Assembly: GCF_019239235.1 (NCBI RefSeq)
Contig: NZ_JAAZTS010000021.1
Location: 1-56,949 of the forward strand
Length of the DNA: 56,949 nt
Direction of reading: 5' to 3'
From: Caecibacteroides pullorum
GTDB lineage: Bacteria > Bacteroidota > Bacteroidia > Bacteroidales > Bacteroidaceae
Positions 1-7,112 of this stretch are shown here, one piece after another. A program made the translations under genes and the position numbers. Positions within the stretch are counted from its first letter, which is position 1. Each line of letters opens with the position of its first letter. The notes beneath the pieces were generated by a model. It was not told the DNA's origin. It worked only from the letters and a program-made list of their open reading frames with translations, and did not search any database.

Positions 1-2
1 AG

Positions 3-545
3 GATATGAAAAAAGGCTATAAAGCCACTTGTCGCTACAATTTGGCGAAAGATTGCTTTATTCTCTCATTTTGTTTGATGGGCATCAATTCAGCAGACCT
101 TTATAATGCAACAGAAATGAAAGGAAATACCATCATTTATTGCAGGACTAAGACAAAAGCCCGCAGACTTGATAAAGCAAAGATGATGGTGGATATTCCT
201 AAAATAATTCAACCTATCATTGATAAGTACAGAGATAAAACAGGTAGGCGATTATTCAATTTCTATCAATATTACTGTGACGAAAAAGGTTTCAATAAGG
301 CTATTAATTATGGATTGAAAGAGATTGGCTCTATTTTAGGAGTTGATGATTTAGAATATTATGCAGCTCGCCATAGTTGGGCTACCATTGCATTAAATAA
401 GGTTGGCATAGACAAATATATAGTCCATGCGGCTTTGAACCATATAGACGATTCCATGAAAGTAACTGATATTTATATTGAACGTGATTTTGTGAACGAG
501 AATAAAGCTAATGCCAAAGTAGTGAAATACGTGTTTAGTAAGTAG
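3..545 (+). CDS. Tyrosine recombinase/integrase, C-terminal catalytic part (5' end outside window)
   Basis: The reading frame is open at the window edge, so this is the C-terminal part (about 180 residues) of a site-specific tyrosine recombinase. The second catalytic box is visible as ARHSWAT, the histidine region as ALNH, and the nucleophilic tyrosine most likely as the Y of TDIYIERD about 25 residues before the end. The first box reads LMGINSADLY, with Asn where many integrases carry the first catalytic Arg; I believe this variant is common among Bacteroidetes integrases, but that is from memory. The enzyme would integrate and excise the AT-rich element that ends at the tRNA fragment near 11,904. 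A terminator follows directly. Confidence 0.9.
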   Translation, partial: DMKKGYKATCRYNLAKDCFILSFCLMGINSADLYNATEMKGNTIIYCRTKTKARRLDKAKMMVDIPKIIQPIIDKYRDKTGRRLFNFYQYYCDEKGFNKAINYGLKEIGSILGVDDLEYYAARHSWATIALNKVGIDKYIVHAALNHIDDSMKVTDIYIERDFVNENKANAKVVKYVFSK

Positions 546-555
546 ATTTACAATT

Positions 556-590
556 ATCCCACTTGCAATTATTGTGAGTGGGATTTTCTT
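556..590 (+). terminator. Terminator after integrase
   Basis: ATCCCACT (556-563) pairs with AGTGGGAT (577-584), followed by a T-rich run. It ends the integrase transcript. The -33 element of the next promoter lies inside its loop. Confidence 0.75.
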
Positions 591-601
591 TTTTACTTTT
601 G
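572..601 (+). promoter_or_regulatory. Promoter of the 626 gene
   Basis: TTG at 572-574, 19 nt, then TACTTTTG at 594-601, matching the Bacteroidetes TTTG/TAnnTTTG pattern. Transcription would start near 608. This decides for the ATG at 626 over an upstream ATG at 578 that lies within the promoter. Confidence 0.7.
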
Positions 602-625
602 CATATAAACCATTACACCAAGAAT

Positions 626-1525
626 ATGCAACCCTTAGATAAGTTTACCAATATAGATGCAGTTTATCCCACTTTAGAAGCAAAAGAGGAAGATTCTATT
701 TTGGATTATGTTTGGCAGCTTGCCATGATAGTACACCCTGCAATGCCTAAAAAAGTACAGGGAGGGACATTGGAGGGAAGCGAAGCTATGCCCACTTTTA
801 AAGAACGGTATAACAACAGGCTTATTGAAATGCCACTAACTTATGAAGAATATAAAAAGGACAAAGAAATTCAAACTGCCTTATCAGCTTTGCAATTAGA
901 TAAGGATAAGTTTTGGTTTGCTATTCTGTTTATAAAGGATTACGTAGACGGTCAATGCTGGCAAGCGCTTGAATATGGGGAAACACCTGCAAGCGAGATA
1001 AAGGAACTGTTCCAAGCTATATCCCAATATGAAGAACACCCCAATGCCAACCCTCTTACAGACCATATAACATTTAAGAAAGAATTGACATTATCCTTAC
1101 AGGTGAACGGGAAAACCATACATACCATAGAAACAGCCAATGCAATCAAGTTCATTCTTTCATGCTGCCAAGAACATTGGGATGATTTGAATCCCAAAGA
1201 CGAATTTGACACAGAGTACCTATATGACAATATAGAAATGGTAAGCACTTACCCCAAACAGCAGCAGGTCACGGCAAGCAACACCAAAAGAATCTGCTTG
1301 TTTGCCCAGACATTCAAAATGTTCTTCAATATCCTATCACCTTTTGACACAAATTATAGAAAAGGCGCAAAGAACGCATACGATATCACATTTCTAATAT
1401 CACAACTTATCTGTCTTACAGGAATTTCAGATAATGAGAATTTCCTCACGGACAAGACCACTCTAAAAGGATATTTAAGCAAGAACAAGAAATTTGCTTG
1501 GAATGTACAAAACAAGAATTATTGA
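626..1525 (+). CDS. Hypothetical element protein, 299 aa
   Basis: Not recognised with confidence. A soluble acidic protein with no signal peptide or membrane segment, starting MQPLDKFTNIDAVYPTLE. The start at 626 is chosen because the promoter box ends at 601. It lies between the integrase and another unknown gene, has its own promoter, and is closed by a terminator at 1543-1570. Proteins of this general look occur as accessory genes in Bacteroides integrative elements; no function is proposed. Confidence 0.75.
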   Translation: MQPLDKFTNIDAVYPTLEAKEEDSILDYVWQLAMIVHPAMPKKVQGGTLEGSEAMPTFKERYNNRLIEMPLTYEEYKKDKEIQTALSALQLDKDKFWFAILFIKDYVDGQCWQALEYGETPASEIKELFQAISQYEEHPNANPLTDHITFKKELTLSLQVNGKTIHTIETANAIKFILSCCQEHWDDLNPKDEFDTEYLYDNIEMVSTYPKQQQVTASNTKRICLFAQTFKMFFNILSPFDTNYRKGAKNAYDITFLISQLICLTGISDNENFLTDKTTLKGYLSKNKKFAWNVQNKNY

Positions 1526-1542
1526 AAAACAAATATTTGTCT

Positions 1543-1572
1543 AAGGGAGAGTAACATCTCCCTTATTTTTTA
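1543..1572 (+). terminator. Terminator after the 626 gene
   Basis: AAGGGAGA (1543-1550) pairs with TCTCCCTT (1557-1564) over a 6-nt loop and is followed by a run of T. Confidence 0.8.
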
Positions 1573-1598
1573 CCTCTCATATCCAAATGGCATCTCTC

Positions 1599-1606
1599 TA
1601 TCTTTG
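1599..1606 (+). promoter_or_regulatory. Candidate -7 box for the 1775 gene, long leader
   Basis: TATCTTTG at 1599-1606 fits TAnnTTTG, but no good TTTG is seen 20 nt upstream. A second weaker box, CACCTTTG, lies at 1701-1708. Either would give a leader of roughly 60-160 nt before the ATG at 1775. Confidence 0.45.
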
Positions 1607-1774
1607 TAGCGTCAAAGGAACAGGACTTGCAAGGTAAGCAAGTTAAGAGAGAACCAAAATCCTCAAAATTTTACTCTCCCTTAATCTTCTCAAAAGTTCT
1701 CACCTTTGCAGAGTAATCAGAAAGCCAAGTGCGCATAGGCTTGAAGGTTGCAACTCATTAACAATTAATAATAT

Positions 1775-2626
1775 ATGAATATGGAACAGAATGTAAACTT
1801 CAAGACTGTAAAGGCCAATATCAATGGCGGAGTAGAAAACATCATTTTGGGATATTCCATCTATAACATGGAACGACCCAAGGACAAGCTAGGTCTGATT
1901 TCCCTGCTTGACAAGGAGAAGGTGTTGGACGTAATCTTTCACTTAGCAAATGCTGACATCTTCTGGAAGGAAGGCATAGAGTTGAAGGATGCCAACGGGA
2001 ACATGATTCCTGAAGGAACTCCCAATGTCTATGTCCCTTGTGACACTGCGGATACCTATTGGAGGTTTGAAGTGGACGAAATACTGGAACATGTGGAAGT
2101 CCACAAGTTTGTGTCCCTACAGGAGTACGGACAGGCTATAGGAAACACAACCCTTTATAGTCGTAAACCAAACAATGTGGAATCATTAGGTTTTGCAGCC
2201 ATTGCATCCAAGAATCAAACCTACAACTCTATCTACAACTTTGCCAAGAGGCACGGTATCCCCATGAATACTGCCATGTCGTTCTTTGATATTAAGCTGA
2301 AACAGACACAAACAATGCAATTGGTTATGGGGTTGAATGTTAAGGATATTCCAGAACTGAAAAGGACGGAAGAAGAAGCGGAAGTACTGATTGAAGCCGT
2401 TGAACAGGTCTTTGGCAAGCAGGAAAAGGGTAAGAGGTATGCCGTCAACTCCATTAATACGGTCATACGCAAGTTTGATTTACAAACCGTACTGTGTGCA
2501 TTGAGCAAGATTCCAGCGGCACTGGTTACAGCTTACAAAATAAGCGAATGCCATGAAAAGGAAAGCTGTCTGGTTGCAGAACTGGTTCTGTTCATAAGTG
2601 AGATGCAGGACAAGAAGGCTGCCTGA
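1775..2626 (+). CDS. Hypothetical element protein, 283 aa
   Basis: Not recognised. Begins MNMEQNVNFKTVKANING; a second in-frame ATG two codons later (1781) is equally possible. The C-terminal half is rich in predicted helix and Lys/Glu, with no signal peptide, membrane segment or catalytic motif I can name. It has a long 5' leader and is followed by a hairpin terminator. Its position before a helicase gene in the element suggests an accessory or replication-associated role, but that is only from context. Confidence 0.75.
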   Translation: MNMEQNVNFKTVKANINGGVENIILGYSIYNMERPKDKLGLISLLDKEKVLDVIFHLANADIFWKEGIELKDANGNMIPEGTPNVYVPCDTADTYWRFEVDEILEHVEVHKFVSLQEYGQAIGNTTLYSRKPNNVESLGFAAIASKNQTYNSIYNFAKRHGIPMNTAMSFFDIKLKQTQTMQLVMGLNVKDIPELKRTEEEAEVLIEAVEQVFGKQEKGKRYAVNSINTVIRKFDLQTVLCALSKIPAALVTAYKISECHEKESCLVAELVLFISEMQDKKAA

Positions 2627-2632
2627 CAAAAT

Positions 2633-2660
2633 GAAGCCCATGTGACAGGTGGGCTTCTCT
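2633..2660 (+). terminator. Hairpin after the 1775 gene
   Basis: GAAGCCCA pairs with TGGGCTTC across a short loop just after the stop codon. The following T run is poor, so termination strength is uncertain. Confidence 0.5.
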
Positions 2661-2676
2661 ACTCTCGTTTTTCAGG

Positions 2677-2696
2677 TTGGCATTTCAGCCCTATAG
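2677..2696 (+). repeat. Dispersed 20-nt repeat, copy 1
   Basis: TTGGCATTTCAGCC followed by CTATAG. The same 14-mer followed by TTATAG recurs at 6595, so 19 of 20 positions agree. Both copies are in non-coding DNA of the element. Confidence 0.7.
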
Positions 2697-2790
2697 AACT
2701 GCCTCAATTTATCCCTTTTATGGACTTTAGGCATATTTGAAGTTCCAAAATTGGGTTTACAGCTAACAGATTTTTTTAATCCAACAATAT

Positions 2791-4401
2791 ATGATAACCA
2801 AACTAGATATTCAAGAGAAAGATGGATTCCTTATCATGGAGGACTTTCCTGCAAACTGCATCTTTAATAAGGTCAAGACAGGTTGCGGTGCTACTACCAT
2901 AGCACTTACTAATTGCGAGAATTATATTATCGCAGTTCCAACCACTGAACTTATTGAGAACAAATGCTATCCAACTAAAGATGTAGATGGTAATGTGAAG
3001 TTCTGGAAGAAACATGAACGTAAAGCAGGATTAAGCCCTGTTGTAACCAACCTATTTGGCTTATATGGAAATTTCACCTTAGAACTAAAGAAGAAACTAA
3101 AGGACTATTTGTCTTCTGCTGGAATAAAGAAGATTATCTGTACCTACGACAAGATAGACAAGCTGATGGAATTTATCAATCCTGTAGATTTCAAACTAAT
3201 GGTTGACGAGTACCATAACTTTCTAAAGCAATATTCATTCAGAGATAAAGCCATCAACGGTGTGCTGGCTCATTTCAAAGAGTTTAAATCTTACTGTTTT
3301 CTATCTGCCACCCCTATTCCAAAGGATTTGAAGCCCTCCATTTTCAACGGTATTCCAGAATACATTGCCAATTGGAGTGAATCGGATGAAATTACCGTTT
3401 ATCCTTACCATACGGACAAGCCTTATATGGTAGCAGCCAAGTTTATCAAAACCTATCAGACCAAAGGTTGTTTGAATGTGAATGGCATTGAGAGTAAGGA
3501 AGCATACTTCTTTATCAACAGCGTTACTGAAATCAAAGCCATATTAAAACAAACACAGCTAACAGAAGATGATTATAGAATTATCTGTGCCGACAATCTT
3601 AAAAACAGGAGCACTTTAGGGGGTTATACTATATCAGGCTCTACCGATGCTCCCAAAAGATTCAATTTCATTACTTCAAAATCATTTGAGGGAGTGGACT
3701 TCCATTCTGAAACAGGATTGTGTTTTGTTGTAAGCAATGTACAAAATAGACATACATTGGTAAGCATTGATATGGATATACCTCAAATCGTAGGGAGAAT
3801 CAGAACCAAGTCCAATCCATTTAGAAATAAGGTTGTCCATATCTTTAATACTAAAGCTACTGACCATTACACGACATTTGAAGAAATGGAGCAGATAGTG
3901 GACGAGGAAGTTAAAGCAGCACAGGAAAGGGCTGATATGTTTAATAATGCCAAGCTATCAGAACCTGCAATCAAGCAACAGGTTAATGAGATTAAGAAAG
4001 TTGGGGTTGAATCTTACCTATCTTATCAAGAGAATAAATTTATCGTTAATGATATGGTGGCCAAGTTGCAGCTTTACAGTTATTATATTGCTACTGTGGT
4101 TTATCAATCCGACCAGTCATTAAGAAATACCTACATACAATCAGGAATGACCGTCACCAGAGGTAAATGGTACGTTGCACCAGAAAAGTTTGTCAAGGAT
4201 TTAATTTCAGAACCTACATTCAGAGAGTTGCATAAACGGTATTGTGAAATCAAAGAAAAACCAATGACATTCAATCTTGGGATAATTGAAATAGAACACA
4301 GATACCCTATTTTAGGAAGAGCTTACCGTCAACTGGGAATAAAAGAGCTGAAACGTCTACGAACTATCAAAGCTATCAAAAATGCTTTAGGTGAAAACTA
4401 A
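2791..4401 (+). CDS. SF2 DEAD/DEAH-like helicase, 536 aa
   Basis: A two-domain superfamily 2 ATPase. Visible motifs: a P-loop-like TGCGATT at residues 30-36, motif II VDEYH at 138-142, motif III LSATP at 171-175, a motif V-like SKSFEGVD around 297-303, and motif VI QIVGRIR at 332-338. The P-loop lacks the usual Lys (GCGATT instead of GxGKT), though the rest of the ATPase core is intact. The C-terminal 180 residues are helical and unassigned. Phage-like and element-borne helicases of this type usually serve DNA replication or unwinding. It is closed by a GC-rich hairpin at 4411-4443 and precedes the DUF3871 gene. Confidence 0.85.
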   Translation: MITKLDIQEKDGFLIMEDFPANCIFNKVKTGCGATTIALTNCENYIIAVPTTELIENKCYPTKDVDGNVKFWKKHERKAGLSPVVTNLFGLYGNFTLELKKKLKDYLSSAGIKKIICTYDKIDKLMEFINPVDFKLMVDEYHNFLKQYSFRDKAINGVLAHFKEFKSYCFLSATPIPKDLKPSIFNGIPEYIANWSESDEITVYPYHTDKPYMVAAKFIKTYQTKGCLNVNGIESKEAYFFINSVTEIKAILKQTQLTEDDYRIICADNLKNRSTLGGYTISGSTDAPKRFNFITSKSFEGVDFHSETGLCFVVSNVQNRHTLVSIDMDIPQIVGRIRTKSNPFRNKVVHIFNTKATDHYTTFEEMEQIVDEEVKAAQERADMFNNAKLSEPAIKQQVNEIKKVGVESYLSYQENKFIVNDMVAKLQLYSYYIATVVYQSDQSLRNTYIQSGMTVTRGKWYVAPEKFVKDLISEPTFRELHKRYCEIKEKPMTFNLGIIEIEHRYPILGRAYRQLGIKELKRLRTIKAIKNALGEN

Positions 4402-4410
4402 TACTTGACA

Positions 4411-4443
4411 AGAGGGGGCATACCCCAATTTTATACCCCCTCT
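4411..4443 (+). terminator. Hairpin after the helicase gene
   Basis: AGAGGGGG (4411-4418) pairs with CCCCCTCT about 17 nt later. There is no clear T tract, so it may act as an mRNA 3' stabiliser rather than a strict terminator. Confidence 0.55.
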
Positions 4444-4713
4444 CACCAAGCAAAAGAAAAATGAAAATAGGCAGACACTGCCCACCCTCAGATTCATTAT
4501 AAATTTTACTATTCACCTCACATCATTGATTGACTGTCTAAGGGTGGACACAATTTAGACATAACCGTAATATAGTCTAATTGTAATAACACTCAAATGT
4601 AACTTAGTGAATTGTAGTAAAGCAGAAATCGTAATGAAGCAATACAAAACGACAAAAGCTTTCCCAATTCCAAAGTTAAAACCAATCAATAATCATTTAA
4701 ACAATTAATCATT
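4444..4713. other. Non-coding stretch with inverted repeats; possible origin or regulatory region
   Basis: No gene is seen between the helicase and DUF3871 genes. CCCACCCT (4481-4488) can pair with AGGGTGG (4541-4547). TTAGAC (4555-4560) pairs with GTCTAA (4575-4580), and TGTCTA (4535-4540) with TAGACA (4556-4561), so the last two are alternatives. The rest is AT-rich. Such a region beside a helicase could be a replication or transfer origin; no nick-site consensus is recognised. Confidence 0.4.
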
Positions 4714-5733
4714 ATGAAAAATTTAGTTATTATGCCAGCTATGGCACAGAATCGTGAGAGAATGAATTTGGGTGAATATGCCGAAGAAGCCACCATTATC
4801 ATGGATGATCCAGTAAAGCCAGCCAATCATTTTATCGAAGCCAACACACAAGAAGTAACATTGAATCATTTGAAGAATGATTGCATCACTCCAGTGTTTT
4901 CCAAGGACAATGAGTTAACAATCAATCATGCGCAGTTTGTGGAAACCATACAGGATGCAGCACAATCTTTCTTTAGTGGTGAAAAGGTGGAACAAGCCAC
5001 TATCAGAACAAGTCACATTATTAAGGGAAGAATCCCAGAAGCTATCCACAAACCTGCTAACCAACTTTTGGAGTCTGACAAGACTATCTATTATGAAAGG
5101 GCTGCTTTCAGCATTGATATTCCTACTATTTATGAAACAGTAGGTGGAAATAAGTTGAATCTTTCCATCGTAGGTGTGAGAGCTTACAACCAGATGAATC
5201 TATATTCAAAGAAAGTTCCAGAACTTTTCCGTTTGGCTATAGGTTTCAAGAATCAAGTCTGCTGTAACATGTGCATCTTTACAGATGGTTATAAGGATGA
5301 TTTGAGGGTAAGCAATACTACAGAATTATATCGTGCAGCACTGGAACTTTTCAGTAACTACAATCCAGCCAAGCATCTTTATCTGATGCAACAGTTAGGT
5401 AACACTTCAATGAGTGAACACCAGTTTTGCCAGATAATAGGCAGGATGCGACTTTATCAATGCTTACCAACAGGCTACCAGAAAGCACTACCCAGAATGT
5501 TGCTTACTGATACCCAGATAAACAGTGTAGCTAAAGCATACATCAATGATGAAAATTTTGGCAGCTTTGGAAATGAGCTTAATATGTGGAAGTTCTACAA
5601 CCTGTTGACTGGAGCTAATAAGTCAAGCTATATTGATTCATTCTTAGACCGTTCTCTTAATGCAACGGAAATGGCTTTGGGAATCAATTCAGCTTTACAT
5701 GGTGATGAGAAATATAAATGGTTCATTGATTAA
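4714..5733 (+). CDS. DUF3871 family protein, 339 aa
   Basis: I recognise this as the DUF3871 family, carried by Bacteroidetes mobile elements with unknown molecular function. It starts MKNLVIMPAMAQNRER, matches the family in length, and has no signal peptide or membrane segment. The middle part (NLSIVGVRAYNQMNLYSKK, and a Cys-rich NQVCCNMCIFTDG stretch) is its most recognisable portion. It sits downstream of the helicase behind a 270-nt non-coding stretch and upstream of the toxin-antitoxin pair, consistent with an element maintenance or replication module. Role inferred from context only. Confidence 0.8.
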   Translation: MKNLVIMPAMAQNRERMNLGEYAEEATIIMDDPVKPANHFIEANTQEVTLNHLKNDCITPVFSKDNELTINHAQFVETIQDAAQSFFSGEKVEQATIRTSHIIKGRIPEAIHKPANQLLESDKTIYYERAAFSIDIPTIYETVGGNKLNLSIVGVRAYNQMNLYSKKVPELFRLAIGFKNQVCCNMCIFTDGYKDDLRVSNTTELYRAALELFSNYNPAKHLYLMQQLGNTSMSEHQFCQIIGRMRLYQCLPTGYQKALPRMLLTDTQINSVAKAYINDENFGSFGNELNMWKFYNLLTGANKSSYIDSFLDRSLNATEMALGINSALHGDEKYKWFID

Positions 5734-5814
5734 ATGAGCTTTATTGATTGAGAGAGAAAAGGGCATTCTTCACGGGTGTCCTTTTCTTAAATATCCAATA
5801 ATTAACCGTTTAAA

Positions 5815-5846
5815 TTTGCAAGTACGTAAATAAGTACATATCTTTG
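5815..5846 (+). promoter_or_regulatory. Promoter with embedded YefM-type operator
   Basis: TTTG (5815-5818), 20 nt, TATCTTTG (5839-5846) is a consensus Bacteroidetes promoter. Exactly between the boxes are two GTAC-centred half-palindromes, AGTAC at 5821-5825 and AGTAC at 5833-5837, with centres 12 bp apart. The E. coli yefM-yoeB operator is known to use TGTACA palindromes with similar spacing, so antitoxin binding here would block RNA polymerase. Confidence 0.75.
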
Positions 5847-5867
5847 CAATATAATAAAGGAGGATTT

Positions 5868-6158
5868 ATGAAAACAGCCAATTACACAGATTTAAGAGCC
5901 AACTTGAAAAGCTACATTGATGCGGTCATTGACGATTATGATACTGTAGTTGTCAATCGTGGGAATGGCAAAGGAGTAGTAATGATTTCTTTGGATGAAT
6001 ACAACTCTCTAAAGGAAACGGAATACATCATGTCGTCACCCGATACAATGGAAGCCATACATAAAGGTGAAGAGGATATTAAGAACGGAAATTCTATATC
6101 CCAGAATGAAGGTGAAAGCATAGAGGACTTTTTAAAACGGGCAGCATGTACAGAATAA
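5868..6158 (+). CDS. yefM: Antitoxin, Phd/YefM family, 96 aa
   Basis: Type II antitoxin. The N-terminal part (MKTANYTDLRANLKSYIDAV, then VVVNRGNGKGVVMISLDEYN) is the Phd/YefM fold, which binds DNA and dimerises; the acidic C-terminus (about 55-96) would wrap the toxin. The ATG at 5868 is chosen because a near-perfect Shine-Dalgarno, AAAGGAGG, lies at 5856-5863; an earlier ATG at 5844 lies in the -7 box. The strong SD is unusual for Bacteroidetes and suggests high antitoxin synthesis. Its 3' end overlaps the toxin gene by 13 nt, so the two are translationally coupled. Confidence 0.92.
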   Translation: MKTANYTDLRANLKSYIDAVIDDYDTVVVNRGNGKGVVMISLDEYNSLKETEYIMSSPDTMEAIHKGEEDIKNGNSISQNEGESIEDFLKRAACTE

Positions 6159-6421
6159 CATTGTCAGAGCAGGCACGGAAAGAATATCTATACTTTGTCC
6201 AAAGCGGAAACAAGGCTATCTTAAATAAAATCCAAACCTTATTGGAAGATATATCCGAACACCCTTATACAGGGATAGGAAAACCAGAGCCGCTTAAATA
6301 TGAACTGGCAGGAAAATGGTCAAGAAGAATCAACGCAGAACATAGAATTGTCTACTCCGTGCAGGATGATATAATAGAGGTTTACATATTCTCTATGAGA
6401 TACCATTATTCCAAGAAATAA
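6146..6421 (+). CDS. yoeB: Toxin, YoeB family mRNA interferase, 91 aa
   Basis: A ribosome-dependent endoribonuclease of the Txe/YoeB family. The family signature is plain: GKPEPLKYELAGKWSRRI at residues 45-62, EHRIVYSV at 65-72, and RYHY near the end. The residues matching the catalytic set of E. coli YoeB are Glu48, Arg61 and His87, all present, so the toxin should be active. It overlaps the antitoxin gene by 13 nt and shares its promoter. In an integrated element the pair would be expected to stabilise inheritance. Confidence 0.93.
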   Translation: MYRITLSEQARKEYLYFVQSGNKAILNKIQTLLEDISEHPYTGIGKPEPLKYELAGKWSRRINAEHRIVYSVQDDIIEVYIFSMRYHYSKK

Positions 6422-6446
6422 GAAACATATCATTAATATTGAAGAA

Positions 6447-6480
6447 AGGACAGCTATTCGTTTAGTTGTCCTTTTTTTAT
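6447..6480 (+). terminator. Terminator after yefM-yoeB
   Basis: AAGGACA pairs with TGTCCTT around a short loop and is followed by a long T run. Confidence 0.8.
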
Positions 6481-6490
6481 TCACTTTTAC

Positions 6491-6551
6491 AGGTAGGACA
6501 AATCAAGGGTAAAGTTAACTCTATATACCCTAATCAAAGTTTGTCCTACCT
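6491..6551. repeat. Long perfect inverted repeat (12-bp stem plus inner 6-bp stem)
   Basis: AGGTAGGACAAA (6491-6502) is the exact complement of TTTGTCCTACCT (6540-6551). Inside, AGGGTA (6506-6511) pairs with TACCCT (6526-6531), leaving a loop that contains the palindrome AGTTAACT. There is no T tract on either side, so a simple terminator is unlikely; a folded-DNA site (origin, transfer or recombination) or a protein-binding site is possible. Confidence 0.75.
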
Positions 6552-6594
6552 AAATTTTAAGCTACAAATAGATCTAAAGTCCGATTAATTGTGT

Positions 6595-6614
6595 TTGGCA
6601 TTTCAGCCTTATAG
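6595..6614 (+). repeat. Dispersed 20-nt repeat, copy 2
   Basis: TTGGCATTTCAGCC then TTATAG; 19 of 20 positions match the copy at 2677. It lies in the hairpin-rich non-coding stretch after yoeB. Confidence 0.7.
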
Positions 6615-6629
6615 TAACAGGTCAAATCC

Positions 6630-6765
6630 ATGAAAATCCAGACTTTAGAGCTTTCTGGATTCTTATAATTCATATTGGAGATAGCTGTTTGTAAATATCC
6701 AAAAATATGTTGGGATAAAGATAAATAATGTTTGATAGCAGAAGATTTACTATTTATCTCTACAA
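6630..6765. repeat. Two further inverted repeats in the non-coding stretch
   Basis: AATCCAGA pairs with TCTGGATT around a central AGAGCT region (about 6636-6661). AGATAAATA (about 6719-6727) pairs with TATTTATCT (about 6750-6758) across a 22-nt spacer. Together with the hairpin at 6491-6551 they fill the gap between yoeB and the next promoter. No coding capacity is seen. Confidence 0.55.
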
Positions 6766-6792
6766 CATATAGACTTATTTAAAACCTTTCGC

Positions 6793-6800
6793 TAAATTTG
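6793..6800 (+). promoter_or_regulatory. Candidate -7 box of the four-gene operon
   Basis: TAAATTTG fits TAnnTTTG. No clear TTTG is seen 20 nt upstream, which may mean the promoter needs an activator. Transcription from about 6807 would give a leader of about 300 nt before the first credible start codon at 7113. Confidence 0.5.
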
Positions 6801-6925
6801 CAACAATTTTAGTAAGTTATAGTGTTAGCAAACTGAAAGGACATAATTAAACGAAAGGTGTTATTGAAATTATCTTCTACTAACAAATTCTCGCAAAATT
6901 TGAAAGACTGTGAAGATGATAGCAG

Positions 6926-7104
6926 TAGCACCACACCATTGATATATACTTACCTTATGCTTGTAAGGTTTCTATATACCCCTTGGTGTGGGTTGCTATT
7001 GTTTTATCCACAGTTAAGGCCATGCGAGAAGCCAGTTAGTAGGGTAAGACAAATATGGTTCCCACACCTTATTTTTTATCGCTTATCTACAGGGAACAGG
7101 TGGG
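6926..7104 (+). ncRNA. Structured 5' leader with mutually exclusive stems
   Basis: A hairpin of about 25 bp: TAGCA-CCACACCA (6926-6938) pairs with TGGTGTGG-(GT)-TGCTA (6984-6998). Inside it TATATA (6943-6948) pairs with TATATA (6973-6978), and ACCTTA (6952-6957) with TAAGGT (6964-6969). The strand GGTGTGGG (6985-6992) can instead pair with CCCACACC (7061-7068), which is followed by TTATTTTTTATC. That 3' partner also overlaps GTTCCC (7058-7063), which pairs with GGGAAC (7092-7097) directly before a purine-rich AGGTGGG nine nt from the start codon. I recognise no known riboswitch class. It could control termination or translation of the operon, or be a separate small RNA. Confidence 0.55.
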
Positions 7105-7112
7105 CACAATAT

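Noticed and set aside
6491..6551. Integron attC site
   Set aside because: The hairpin is too perfect in its outer stem and there is no integron integrase or cassette array; the GTTAACT in the loop alone is not enough.
6926..7104. Retron msr-msd RNA
   Set aside because: A long hairpin is present, but no reverse transcriptase gene follows in the operon or elsewhere in the window.
6858..7112. Coding start at 6858 for the first gene of the four-gene operon
   Set aside because: The stretch encodes perfect RNA stems, lacks a ribosome-binding site at 6858 and gives an implausible residue composition; the ATG at 7113 follows AGGTGGG.
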